A stretch of 64,000 nt of DNA from Roseomonas sp. AR75 (GTDB lineage: Bacteria > Pseudomonadota > Alphaproteobacteria > Acetobacterales > Acetobacteraceae). A program made the translations under genes and the position numbers. The stretch spans positions 744,001-808,000 of the forward strand of contig NZ_STGB01000001.1 in the NCBI RefSeq assembly GCF_005222815.1, read 5' to 3'. Below, piece by piece: positions 34,801 through 42,650 of this stretch (its first letter is position 1; each line of letters opens with the position of its first letter). The notes beneath the pieces were generated by a model. The model was not told where the DNA came from. It saw nothing but the letters and a program-made list of their open reading frames with translations, and ran no database searches.

Positions 34801-35006
34801 TGCTGCCGCTCGTGCTGGCCACCGGCGCGGGCGCGAACGCACGCAAGTCGCTGGGCATCAGCGTGTTCAGCGGCATGATCGCCTCGACCTGCCTGGCCGT
34901 GCTGTTCGTGCCTTCGTTCTTCGTGGTGCTGCAGCGCTTCGACGAGTGGCGCAAGCGCCGCAAGACCGGTTCTCCCGCGCCGATGCCGGAGGCGGCGCAG
35001 GGCTGA
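31839..35006 (+). CDS. RND multidrug efflux permease (AcrB/HAE-1 type)
   Basis: The 1055-residue pump has the HAE-1 start FFIERPVLANVLAIVLVVIGAVSLFRLPVSEYPNIVPP, the proton-relay Asp pair in TM4 (AIGIVVDDAIVIVEG), the TM10 Lys in LSAKNGILIVEVA, and two large periplasmic loops between TM1-2 and TM7-8. It forms trimers that export drugs, dyes or solvents using the proton gradient through the MFP and OprM-like partners encoded upstream. No local regulator (TetR/MarR) is adjacent, so expression may be constitutive or controlled in trans. Substrate range cannot be read. Confidence 0.95.
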   Translation: MSKFFIERPVLANVLAIVLVVIGAVSLFRLPVSEYPNIVPPTVLVAANYPGASAQTVIDTVALPIENQVNGVDGMLYMESTSAPDGTYRLTVTFRIGMDPDTAQVLVQNRVSLALASLPQPVQAQGVSVQKKSTAILQMVTLESADNRYDPAFLSNYATINLTQVLARLPGVGNVTVFGAATYAMRIWLDPEKLYSFGMMPSDVVSAIRNQNQVIAAGQVGMPPAPPSQQFQYTVDVQSRLSEVEEFGSIVVKDETRQGGRLVYLRDVARIELGSQNYSQIFRLNGRPAAGIAIYQTPEANSLQVGNLVKQTMAQLSQRFPEGLRYSVPYDTTTFVHDSINEVYGTLYQAGLLVLVVILIFLQNFRATLVPATTVPVTIIGAFGAMAALGFTVNLTTLFGIVLAIGIVVDDAIVIVEGVTKHIEEGKPGVPAAIEAMRELFGPIIGITLVLMSVFLPAAFVPGLTGQMFAQFALVIAATALISAINAATLKPTQCAMWLRTPVPPEKRNILYRAFNRVYDGLERWYVALVGRMVRVSGLMVIIALVVAGGALYGLTRIPTGFIPVDDQGYVLMAIELPEGASLGRTEATLEKAGEIARGIPGVEQVITIAGVSLLDNSANLTSAGAAWVVLKPFAERNPHPDQGLLPIYEKLTAALAALQDGRATVLPPPAIQGIGNSGGFQMQIELLGGSFDYRKLEELTQEVVRRANQDPAIRSALTTFRANAPQVTLTVDRDRAETLRVPVSDIFTTLTDYVGSSYVNQFNKFGLSLQIYVQADSRFRLNPDDLLSLHVRSQDGQMVPLGAVASLGQRVGPPLITLYNLYPSATIVGSPARGHSSGEAIAAMERIARSVLPNDVSFQWTAMSYQEKVTGDTLVYVFALSLLLVYLCLAGQYESWILPFSVLSAVPLALVGPVAALLALGVDNNLYTQIGLMLLIALSAKNGILIVEVAREERLIHGKSIIDSAIEASRMRLRPILMTSFAFILGVLPLVLATGAGANARKSLGISVFSGMIASTCLAVLFVPSFFVVLQRFDEWRKRRKTGSPAPMPEAAQG

Positions 35007-35019
35007 CCGGGCGCCCGCG

Positions 35020-36723
35020 TCAGCGGGCGTGCCAGCCCGGCGCGAAGACAGTGATGCCGTTCACGACCGTCAGAAGGTCGCGCGCGGGATTGGCGAAGCG
35101 CGCGGCGCGCTGGCGCATCGCCTCCGTGCGGAGGATGTAGAGCGTGCCGCGCACCCAGCGGCCGGCCACGAACTCGGCGGTGGTGCGCCGGTTCAGGCGC
35201 TGCAGCGCATCCTCGTCCACGCGGGAGAGATACACGCTGTCGGTCGGCAGCCTGTGCCTGGCGGCAAAGCGGGCCACCGGCTCCCAATCCGCGCCGAAGT
35301 TTGCCGCCGGAACGGCCCGCACCCTGCCGTATCGCAGCGCCGCCTGGGCCCAGAACGGATCGGGCAGCCGGTCGGCGGCCACGCTCGGCGCGGCGGCCAC
35401 GAGCGCCCGGAAGCGCGCCATGCCGGCATCCACATCCACCAGCTGCAGCAGCAGCGCCGCGGCCAGCACGATCCGCGCACGCCGCTGCGGCAGCCGCGTG
35501 GCCACCAGTGCGACGGAAGCGAAGATCGCCGTGTATGCCAGCGGCCAGAAGAACCGCTCCGAGGCGCGGAGCATGTCCGCGAAATGCGCGATGCGGGCCG
35601 GCAGGTTGAATTCGAACAGCAGGTGTCCGGCAATCGCCACGCGGTTAGAGATGGCGAAGGCCAGCATGCCCAGCAGCGCCAGAAGCAGCATCGCATGGCG
35701 CCGGAGATGCGGCCGCACCCCGCCGCGGAGCGCGAGCCCGAGGCCGATGGCCAGCATCAGCAGGACGCCCGCGCCGAGATAGGAGCCGCCATGCTCCCAG
35801 TGCCGGAGCCCCGGCAGCGCCGGCAGCAGCCGGCCCCATTCCACCCCGTCGAAGGGCGCGGTCAGGTCGAACTGGGCATGGCCGTAGTGCACGCCCATCG
35901 GCGCGACCTGCCCGCTCACCGTGAAGTAGCCCGCCAGATAAAGGCCGCAGACCCCCGCAAGCGGCACGATCGCCGCCTGCAGCACGGCGCCTGCGAGCCG
36001 CCCCGCACGGTGCGTGCGCGTCACGAGGTCCGCGACCCACAGCCCGGAGCACATGGCCAGCACATAGGGGTTCAGCATGGACACCAGGCCGAACAGCCCA
36101 GCCCATTGCAGGGTCTGCCTTCGGCCATCCTCCCGCAGGCAGAGCCAGAGCGCCCAGAGCAGCGCCCATTGCGAGGCGAGGGCGAAATGCCCACCGAAGC
36201 GATTCAGCAACAGCGGCTGGAAGGCGAAGAGCAGCGCACCCAGCAGGCGCGTGATCGGATCGCGCACCGCCAGCCCGAGCAGCCGCCACGCCAGCCCCGC
36301 CTGGAGCACCGCGCAGAGGACCAGCCAAGGCCCCCAATATTGTGGAATGACAACGAGAGGTCGGAGCGCCTTCGCGATGAACGCGGCGGCCGGCACCGCA
36401 TCGACGTAGAAGATCGCGCTGGAGAGCTCGAGCCCGTAATCCGGGTTCAACCCCGGCGGCCACGCCCAGGCGGACGGCGCGAAGTAGCGCCAGGCCAGCC
36501 AGTAGGCCACGGGATCGGGCCCGAGCGTGCCATGCAACAGCCAGCCGGTGTCGCGGATATCGAGAATGCGGGGACCGAGCGTGAGGATCGCCGCGAGGGC
36601 GCCGCCCGCCAGGGCCAGGATCCAGCAGAGGCGCGGAGAGGCCAGCAGCGCAGGAAGGCTTGCGCCATCGTGCGGCCGGCCCCCCTGGCCTGCCGCGATC
36701 ACCTGCGGCCGCACCGAAGGCAT
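35020..36723 (-). CDS. Polytopic membrane protein, DUF6311-like (GT-C fold)
   Basis: About 567 residues with 11-13 predicted membrane helices. The first periplasmic loop has DTGWLLHGTLGPDPVAYWLAWRYF, reminiscent of acidic loop-1 motifs in GT-C glycosyltransferases. The loop FLPLLLNRFGGHFALASQWALLWALWLCL-like region and HYGHAQFDLTAPF are family-typical of the bacterial DUF6311 group. A soluble C-terminal domain of about 140 residues follows the last helix (DADVDAGMARF onward). Function is probably transfer of sugars to an envelope polymer, but this is inference. ATG 36723 is preferred; a TTG at 36792 would add 23 unconserved residues. Confidence 0.75.
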   Translation of the reverse strand: MPSVRPQVIAAGQGGRPHDGASLPALLASPRLCWILALAGGALAAILTLGPRILDIRDTGWLLHGTLGPDPVAYWLAWRYFAPSAWAWPPGLNPDYGLELSSAIFYVDAVPAAAFIAKALRPLVVIPQYWGPWLVLCAVLQAGLAWRLLGLAVRDPITRLLGALLFAFQPLLLNRFGGHFALASQWALLWALWLCLREDGRRQTLQWAGLFGLVSMLNPYVLAMCSGLWVADLVTRTHRAGRLAGAVLQAAIVPLAGVCGLYLAGYFTVSGQVAPMGVHYGHAQFDLTAPFDGVEWGRLLPALPGLRHWEHGGSYLGAGVLLMLAIGLGLALRGGVRPHLRRHAMLLLALLGMLAFAISNRVAIAGHLLFEFNLPARIAHFADMLRASERFFWPLAYTAIFASVALVATRLPQRRARIVLAAALLLQLVDVDAGMARFRALVAAAPSVAADRLPDPFWAQAALRYGRVRAVPAANFGADWEPVARFAARHRLPTDSVYLSRVDEDALQRLNRRTTAEFVAGRWVRGTLYILRTEAMRQRAARFANPARDLLTVVNGITVFAPGWHAR

Positions 36724-37087
36724 CCCTCCCTCGGCGACCGATGAAAGTCCCGCAGAGCCGCCATGTCGGTTGCCCGGGGGATCAGCGGTCAATTCCCGAA
36801 TCCTTCACCAGGCCGCGTCGCCGCGACAGAACGCGATACGCCAGACACGCCATGCCTCCCTGGTCGTTCTCACGAGTATTTGACGATGAGCTCCGGGAGG
36901 CAACCGCCACCCGGTGCCATACCCCGATTGATCGCTGCACAGGATCGGATGACGTTTTCGTGATTCGACGTGGCCGACCTTACGCCGTTGCGCAGGAACC
37001 GACGCTGTTCAGCCACAGGACGTCCCGGCCCAGGATGAAACAACCCCAAGTAGACCGATGGCCTTGCCGTCTCTATCTTCCGCGGCC
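36724..37087. other. Intergenic region with no supported gene
   Basis: Codon usage and composition here differ from neighbouring genes: AT-richer stretches such as TCACGAGTATTTGACGATG and GATGACGTTTTCGTGATTCG. A 161-residue + strand reading frame spans it but shows no domain, signal or SD and contains many rare-looking residues, so I do not call it. The region probably carries promoters for the divergent DUF6311-like gene and the downstream small membrane peptide. Confidence 0.45.
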
Positions 37088-37234
37088 ATGTCCGAACCGC
37101 CTCGGCGCCGCCGCTTCTGGATCCTGGCTGCCCTGCTTCTGGTGATCGCCGCGGTCGCGGCGGGGCTGACGGTGCACGCCGACCGGCAGCCGCAGCCGGT
37201 CATCGTTCCCTACGACCCTCTCCCGCGCTGGTAG
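37088..37234 (+). CDS. Small single-pass membrane peptide
   Basis: A 48-residue frame: MSEPPRRRRFWILAALLLVI leads into AAVAAGLTVHADRQPQ and ends PYDPLPRW. A positively charged N-terminus (four Arg) precedes one 20-residue hydrophobic helix, so N-in/C-out topology is predicted with a short Pro-rich periplasmic tail. No family is known to me. An in-frame ATG at 37058 would add 10 residues; neither start has a strong Shine-Dalgarno. The topology and clean stop argue that it is real, but homology evidence is lacking. It lies about 110 nt before the globin gene. Confidence 0.5.
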   Translation: MSEPPRRRRFWILAALLLVIAAVAAGLTVHADRQPQPVIVPYDPLPRW

Positions 37235-37342
37235 CCGGCGACCGGCCGCCACGCGAAACGCGCGAAACACTGTCATCATCGCGCGCAATCCGGCCGACAC
37301 GGAGCGGCGCGACGCTCGGCCCGTCGAATGGAGGCCAGGGCC

Positions 37343-37765
37343 ATGACACCCGAACAGGTCAAGCAGGTCGAGAAGACGTTCCGCATCATCGCGCCGCTCA
37401 GCGAGATGGCGGCGGCCATCTTCTATGAACGCCTCTTCGCCCTGGACCCGGCCCTCTACCGACTGTTCCGCCACGTGGACATGGGCACCCAGGGGGGCAA
37501 GCTGATGGACGCCATCGGCTTCGTCGTCGACAACCTGCGCGATCCGCGGTCATTGCTGCCGACGGTTGCGGAACTCGGCCGGCGCCATGCAGGCTACGGC
37601 GTGCTGCCCGGCCACTACGACACCGTCCGGACCGCGCTGCTGGACACCCTGGCGGAGGGGCTGGGCGAAGGCTTCACCCCGCCGGTCCGCGAGGCCTGGG
37701 CCAGCGCCTACGCGCTGCTGGCCGCGACCATGCAGGAGGCCGCGGCGCCGGCGAAGGCGGCGTGA
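37343..37765 (+). CDS. Single-domain globin (bacterial haemoglobin type)
   Basis: A 140-residue myoglobin-like fold: LSEMAAAIFYERLFALDPALYRLF contains the B10 Tyr and CD1 Phe region, and LGRRHAGYGVLPGHYDTVRTALLDTLAEGLG carries the proximal F8 His. The RHAGYGVLPGHY pattern matches flavohaemoglobin-globin and Vitreoscilla haemoglobin families, but no reductase domain follows, so this is a stand-alone O2/NO-binding globin. GGAGG at 37330-37334 is 8 nt from ATG 37343, which favours that start over ATG 37328. The next gene is a DsbA-like oxidoreductase 56 nt downstream on the same strand, consistent with a redox-stress role. Confidence 0.9.
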   Translation: MTPEQVKQVEKTFRIIAPLSEMAAAIFYERLFALDPALYRLFRHVDMGTQGGKLMDAIGFVVDNLRDPRSLLPTVAELGRRHAGYGVLPGHYDTVRTALLDTLAEGLGEGFTPPVREAWASAYALLAATMQEAAAPAKAA

Positions 37766-37820
37766 AGTCCCCGTCCTCCTTCCCTTCGCCCTGGCCGCGC
37801 CAGCCTGCTATCCTGCGCCG

Positions 37821-38480
37821 GTGAACGTTCTCGCCCCGCCGCGGTCCCGGCTGCAGATCGAGGTCGTGTTCGACCTCGTCTGCCCCTGGTGCTATCTCGG
37901 CACCCATCGGCTGCGCCGGACGCTGAGGTCGCGACCCGACCTTGCGGCGGATATCGCCTGGCGCCCCTTCCTCCTGAACCCCGACATCGCCCCGGGCGGC
38001 CTGGCGCGGCAGGACTACCTGATGCGCAAGTTCGGCGGCGAGGAGCGTGCCCGGCGCCTGCACGCGACCATCGCGGAGCTTGGCCGGGTGGAGGGGCTGC
38101 GATTCGCCTTCGATCGAATCCGTCGCATCCCGCCCTCTCTGGACGCGCATCGGCTGGTGCGGATGGCGGACCGCCAGGGGCTCGCCGATGCAGCCGTGGA
38201 AGCGGTGTTCCGCTCCTATTTCCAGGAGGGGCTCGATATCGGCGACCAGGATATGCTGGCCGCCATCGCCGGCAGCATCGGGATGGACCCGCAGGCCACG
38301 CGCCGCGCGCTGGCGAGCGTGCAGGAGGCGGAAGCGGTGCATGCCGACAACCTCCGCGCGCACCGCCTGGGGATCAACGGCGTCCCCTGCTTCGTCGTTC
38401 AGGGCCGCCACGCCATCGCCGGCGCGCAGGAGCCGGAGGTGCTGGAACGGCTGCTGGACGTGGCGCTGGTGGAGGGATAG
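37821..38480 (+). CDS. DsbA-family oxidoreductase (FrnE-like)
   Basis: GTG start gives 219 residues: IEVVFDLVCPWCYLGTHRL contains the CPWC redox motif at the start of the thioredoxin helix. A long helical insertion (GGEERARRLHATIAELGRVEGL) and cis-Pro loop GINGVPCFVVQGRHAIAGAQ complete the DsbA/FrnE fold. FrnE-type proteins are cytoplasmic disulfide isomerase/oxidoreductase enzymes linked to stress resistance; no signal peptide is seen here. The CxxC plus extra Cys in GVPCFV may take part in disulfide exchange. It converges with mfd, with only 4 nt between stops. Confidence 0.9.
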   Translation: MNVLAPPRSRLQIEVVFDLVCPWCYLGTHRLRRTLRSRPDLAADIAWRPFLLNPDIAPGGLARQDYLMRKFGGEERARRLHATIAELGRVEGLRFAFDRIRRIPPSLDAHRLVRMADRQGLADAAVEAVFRSYFQEGLDIGDQDMLAAIAGSIGMDPQATRRALASVQEAEAVHADNLRAHRLGINGVPCFVVQGRHAIAGAQEPEVLERLLDVALVEG

Positions 38481-38484
38481 CGGT

Positions 38485-41400
38485 CTACCGCTTCCACCGC
38501 CCCGGGAAGGGTATCGGCTTCGTCACCGCGCCCTTCGGCGCCGGTGGGACGATGGTGGGGCGGAACACGCTCTTCTTCGGTGGCGCCGCGGCGGGCTTGG
38601 GCGGCGGGGCCGCGGCCTTCGGCGGCGTCGGCGAGGCCGGCACGCGGCCCTGCGCCACCTCGGCCAGGGCGGCCAGCAGCCGCCGCGCCTCCCGCACGCG
38701 GGCCTCGAAGGGCATCTCCTGCGAGAAGGCGAGCTTGTGGTCCGGCCGCAGCTTCACGGCCGCACCCTGCCCCGCCACCCACTGCACCAGTGCCGCCGGA
38801 TCGGCGAAGCGGTTGCCGCGGAAGCCGAGGACGATCCCCTTCGGCCCGACATCCACCTTCTCGACCCCCGCGGCGCGGCAGAGCGACTTCAGGAACACCA
38901 CCTGCAGCAGCGTCTCGGCCTCCGGCGGCAGCTTGCCGAAGCGGTCGGCGAGCTCGGCGGCCATCGCCTCGATCTCCGCCTCGTTCTGCAGCGCGCCGAT
39001 GCGGCGATAGAGGCCGAGGCGCACGGGCAGGTCGCGCACATAGGCCTCGGGCAGCATCACCGGCAGGCCGAGATTGATCTGCGGCGTCCATTCGCGGTCG
39101 TCCAGCGCTCCCTTGTCGCCGCCATGCTTCAGCTCGTTCACCGCCTCCTCCAGCATCTGCTGGTAGAGCTCGATGCCGACCTCGCGGATATGGCCGGACT
39201 GCTCGTCGCCCAGCAGGTTGCCGGCGCCGCGGATGTCGAGGTCGTGGGACGCGAGGGTGAAGCCGGCGCCGAGGTTGTCGAGCGTCTGCATCACCTCCAG
39301 CCGCTTCTCCGCGGCTGGGCTCAAGCGATGCGTCTGCGGCCAGGTGAGATAGGCATAGCCCCGCTGCTTGCCGCGTCCGACGCGCCCGCGAAGCTGATAC
39401 AGCTGCGCCAGGCCGAACATGTCGGCGCGATGGATCACCAGCGTGTTCACCGCCGCCATGTCGAGCCCGCTTTCCACGATGTTGGTGGAGAGCAGGATGT
39501 CGTGCTTCTGGTCGCCGAACTCGGTCATCACCCGTTCCAGCTCGGTGGGTGAAAGGCGACCATGCGCCTCCGCCACGCGCGCTTCCGGCACGATCTCCGC
39601 CAGGCGCCCGCGCACCTTTGGCAGGTCCTCGAGCCTGGGCACGACGCAGAAGACCTGGCCGCCGCGGAAGCGCTCGCGCTGGATCGCCTCGCGCAGCACG
39701 ACGCCGTCCCAGGGCATGATGAAGGTGCGCACGGCAAGCCGGTCCACCGGCGGCGTCGCGATCACGCTCATCTCGCGCACGCCGGTGAGTGCGAGTTGCA
39801 GGGTGCGCGGAATGGGCGTCGCGGTCAGCGTCAGCACATGCACGTCGGATTTCAGCGCCTTCAGCCGTTCCTTGTGGGCAACGCCGAAATGCTGTTCCTC
39901 GTCCACGATCACCAGGCCGAGATCGGCGAATTCCACCCCCTTGGCCAGCAGGGCATGCGTGCCGACGACGATGTTGATCGAGCCGTCCTTGAGCCCTTCC
40001 TTCACCGCCGCCGCATCCTTCGGCGTCACCATCCGCGACAGCTGCGCGACCTTCACGGGCAGGCCCTCGAAGCGCCTGGTGAAGGTGCGGGTGTGCTGCC
40101 GCGACAGCAGCGTGGTCGGCACCACCACCGCCACCTGCGCGCCGGTCATCGCCACGCAGAAGGCGGCGCGTAGCGCGACCTCGGTCTTGCCGAAGCCGAC
40201 ATCGCCGCAGATGAGGCGGTCCATCGGCTTGCCGGCCGAGAGATCCTCCAGCACGTCGGCGATGGCGCGCTGCTGGTCGTCGGTCTCGGCGAAGGGGAAG
40301 CGGGCGCAGAACTCGTCCCAGGCGCCCTCGGGCGGCATGGCCGCGATGGCCTGCCGTGTCGCGCGCTCCGCCGCCACCTTGATCAGCGCCGCGGCCATGT
40401 CGGCGATGCGCTGCTTGGCCTTCGCCTTGCGCGCCTGCCAGGAGCCGCCGCCGAGCTTGTCCAGCGCGACGCCTGCCGTCTCGCTGCCGAAGCGCGAGAG
40501 GATCTCGATGTTCTCGACCGGCAGGAACAGCTTGTCGCCGCCGTCATACACCAGGCGCAGGCATTCATGCGGCGCGCCGGAGACCTCGATCGTCTCCAGC
40601 CCGTCATAGCGGCCGATGCCGTGGTCCTGGTGGACGACGAGGTCGCCCTCGGCGATCTCGGTCGCGTCCGCGATGAACTGGTCGGCGCGACGCCGCCGGC
40701 GCGGCGGTCGGGCGATGCGTTCGCCGAGCAGGTCCTGCTCGCCGGTCACGACGATGTCGGGGGCGACGAAACCGCGCTCCACGCCGAGGACAGCCAGGCC
40801 CACCGCGCCTTTCGCCAGCTTCTGAAGCTGGAGGAAATCCTCGACGGGCTCGCTGGCAACGCCGTTCTCGCGGAGCAGGTTTCCGAGTCTCTCGCGGCTG
40901 CCGCGCGTCCAGGCCGCGAGCAGCGGTCGGTGCCCGCGCGCGGCCATTGCCTTCGCGTGCTCGCCATAGGCCGCGAAGACGTTGTTCCCCTCCGCCCGCA
41001 CATCGGCGAAGAGGCGGCCGGGCCGGCCGCCCGCATCCACCACGCCCGGCAGGTCGGAGGCCGGCGCGAAGGGAACGAAGCGCATCACCACGGGCTCGGC
41101 GAGCATCGCCTCCCACGCGTCGAGATCGAGATAGAGCCGGTCCGGCGGCGCCGGGCGGTAGGGCACCTCCCCTTCCCGCGTGCCGCCGCGCCGCGCCTCG
41201 TAATGGTCGGCGATCATCTCCATGCGCACGGCGAGTGCATCGTCGGCCTGGTTGTCGAAGCTGACGGTGGCGTTGGCGCCGAGATGGTCGAGCAGCGTCT
41301 CCATGCCGTCGTGGAACAGCCCGGCCCAATGCTCCATGCCCGGATGCTTCCGGCCGGCGGAGATGGACACGTAGAGCGGGTCCTCCGCCGCGGCCGCGCC

Positions 41401-42075
41401 GAACAGCTCGCGATACGCGGTGCGGAAGCGGGAGATGGACGCGGCGTCGAGGAAGATCTCGCCGACGGGCCGCAGCGTCAGCCCGTCCAGCCGTTCGCCG
41501 CTCCGCTGGGTCGCGGTGTCGAAGCGCCGAAGGTCCTCGATCTCGTCGCCGAACAGGTCGAGGCGGACGGGGTCGGATTCCCCGGCAGGGAACAGATCCA
41601 CGATGCCGCCGCGCATGGCGTATTCGCCGTGCTCCATCACCGTGCCAGTGCGGTGGTAGCCATTGGCCTCGAGGAAGGCCGCCATCTGCTGCGGGTCCTG
41701 CCGCCCGCCGCGCTTCAGGGCGAGCGTCGCGCCGCCGAAGGCCGCGCGCGGCGGCACCTTCTGCACCAGGGCGTTGACGGTGGTCAGCAGGATGCGCGGC
41801 GTCGGCGTCTTCTCCGCCAGCCGCGTGAGGGTCGCGACGCGCTCGGCGACGATCTCCGGATTGGGTGAGGCGCGGTCGTAGGGCAGGCAATCCCAGGCGG
41901 GGAAGCGCAACACCTCGAAGTGTGGGGCGAAGAAGGCCAGCGCCTCCGCCATCCGCGCCATGCGGGCATCGTCGCGGCAGACATGCAGCACCGGGTTGCG
42001 CGTCTCCGCTCGGCGGCGGGCCAGCAGCAGCGCGTCAAATCCTTCGGGCGCGCCGTGGACGAGGATCGTGTCCAT
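38485..42075 (-). CDS. mfd: Transcription-repair coupling factor Mfd
   Basis: The 1196-residue protein has the UvrB-like N-terminal module (APEGFDALLLARRRAETRNPVLHVCRDD; FDRAS-like PAWDCLPYDRASP), the RNA polymerase interaction domain (EGDLVVHQDHGIGRYDGLETIEVSG), RecG-like translocase (Walker A CGDVGFGKTEVALRAAF, DEEQ box DEEQHFGV, VxTxTPIPRT) and the TRCF C-terminal domain. Mfd pushes stalled RNAP off lesions and recruits UvrA. A Pro/Lys/Ala-rich tail of about 40 residues (KAAAPPPKPAAAPPKKSVF) extends past the usual end. ATG at 42075. REP-like elements lie directly upstream. Confidence 0.96.
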   Translation of the reverse strand: MDTILVHGAPEGFDALLLARRRAETRNPVLHVCRDDARMARMAEALAFFAPHFEVLRFPAWDCLPYDRASPNPEIVAERVATLTRLAEKTPTPRILLTTVNALVQKVPPRAAFGGATLALKRGGRQDPQQMAAFLEANGYHRTGTVMEHGEYAMRGGIVDLFPAGESDPVRLDLFGDEIEDLRRFDTATQRSGERLDGLTLRPVGEIFLDAASISRFRTAYRELFGAAAAEDPLYVSISAGRKHPGMEHWAGLFHDGMETLLDHLGANATVSFDNQADDALAVRMEMIADHYEARRGGTREGEVPYRPAPPDRLYLDLDAWEAMLAEPVVMRFVPFAPASDLPGVVDAGGRPGRLFADVRAEGNNVFAAYGEHAKAMAARGHRPLLAAWTRGSRERLGNLLRENGVASEPVEDFLQLQKLAKGAVGLAVLGVERGFVAPDIVVTGEQDLLGERIARPPRRRRRADQFIADATEIAEGDLVVHQDHGIGRYDGLETIEVSGAPHECLRLVYDGGDKLFLPVENIEILSRFGSETAGVALDKLGGGSWQARKAKAKQRIADMAAALIKVAAERATRQAIAAMPPEGAWDEFCARFPFAETDDQQRAIADVLEDLSAGKPMDRLICGDVGFGKTEVALRAAFCVAMTGAQVAVVVPTTLLSRQHTRTFTRRFEGLPVKVAQLSRMVTPKDAAAVKEGLKDGSINIVVGTHALLAKGVEFADLGLVIVDEEQHFGVAHKERLKALKSDVHVLTLTATPIPRTLQLALTGVREMSVIATPPVDRLAVRTFIMPWDGVVLREAIQRERFRGGQVFCVVPRLEDLPKVRGRLAEIVPEARVAEAHGRLSPTELERVMTEFGDQKHDILLSTNIVESGLDMAAVNTLVIHRADMFGLAQLYQLRGRVGRGKQRGYAYLTWPQTHRLSPAAEKRLEVMQTLDNLGAGFTLASHDLDIRGAGNLLGDEQSGHIREVGIELYQQMLEEAVNELKHGGDKGALDDREWTPQINLGLPVMLPEAYVRDLPVRLGLYRRIGALQNEAEIEAMAAELADRFGKLPPEAETLLQVVFLKSLCRAAGVEKVDVGPKGIVLGFRGNRFADPAALVQWVAGQGAAVKLRPDHKLAFSQEMPFEARVREARRLLAALAEVAQGRVPASPTPPKAAAPPPKPAAAPPKKSVFRPTIVPPAPKGAVTKPIPFPGRWKR

Positions 42076-42100
42076 CTAGATAGGCGCCCTGCCTGCAAGC

Positions 42101-42258
42101 CCCTCTCCACCCGCAGGGGGGAGAGGGTTGGGTGAGGGGGGCGCACAGACCGAGACAGCCCACGCCATCATGCGCTGCGCGCAGCCCCCCTCACCTGCTC
42201 CGCCTAGGCGCTGCGCGCCGAGGCTGCGCGATCCTCTCCCCCCTACGGGGGGAGAGGG
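42101..42258. repeat. Inverted pair of REP-like hairpin elements between mfd and sdhE
   Basis: Left copy 42101-42146 (CCCTCTCCACCCGCAGGGGG then GAGAGGGTTGGGTGAGG) and an inverted right copy about 42181-42258, whose hairpin CTCTCCCCCCTACGGGGGGAGAG is perfect. Reverse-complemented, the right copy aligns to the left but carries about 30 extra bases between hairpin and the GTGAGGGGGGC end. This head-to-tail inverted doublet is the architecture of REPIN/BIME elements. It fills the divergent promoter gap of mfd and sdhE's 3' side and is also related to the in-gene copy at 12175-12220. Confidence 0.82.
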
Positions 42259-42278
42259 ATGAAGCTGAGGACGATGCA

Positions 42279-42584
42279 TCAGCGCAGCTCCGGCGGCACG
42301 CCCGCGCCCGTGCCGCCGCATTCCAGCGCCATGCGCTCCAGCATCGGCGTGGTGACATGGGCTGGGATGGCGCGGCGGCCGGAGAGCCAGTCGGCCAGGT
42401 CCACGTCGGGCAGTTCCAGCACGGCTTCCAGCTCGTCCAGTTCGCCCTCGGTGAACCCGGCGATGTTGCGCTTCACGAAGCCGCCGATCATCAGGTCGGC
42501 CTCCTTCGTGCCGCGGTGCCAGGCGCGGAACAGCAGGCGCTTGCGGCGGGGAGAGAGGGTGTCGGGATCTGTCTCGTCGGGCAT
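42279..42584 (-). CDS. sdhE: Succinate dehydrogenase assembly factor SdhE
   Basis: A 101-residue helical protein: RRKRLLFRAWHRGTKEADLMIGGFVKRNI contains the conserved RGxxE motif needed for covalent FAD attachment to SdhA, followed by FTEGELDELEAVLELPDVDLADWLSGR. It is longer than E. coli SdhE (about 88) by a short C-terminal tail. Starting ATG 42584 (MPDETDPDTL) is preferred; an upstream in-frame start would add MPPYIALTSPQAD. It lies divergently from recG, the usual alphaproteobacterial arrangement (sdhE/recG/mfd), with a shared 66-nt promoter region. Confidence 0.92.
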   Translation of the reverse strand: MPDETDPDTLSPRRKRLLFRAWHRGTKEADLMIGGFVKRNIAGFTEGELDELEAVLELPDVDLADWLSGRRAIPAHVTTPMLERMALECGGTGAGVPPELR

Positions 42585-42650
42585 GTCGGCTTGAGGGCTT
42601 GTCAGTGCGATATAGGGGGGCATGGGAATCCTGTCAGCCCGACGCGGGAC

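Noticed and set aside
36660..37145. 161-residue + strand frame upstream of the globin
   Set aside because: No domain, signal, SD or plausible composition, and it overlaps the supported small membrane peptide in another frame.
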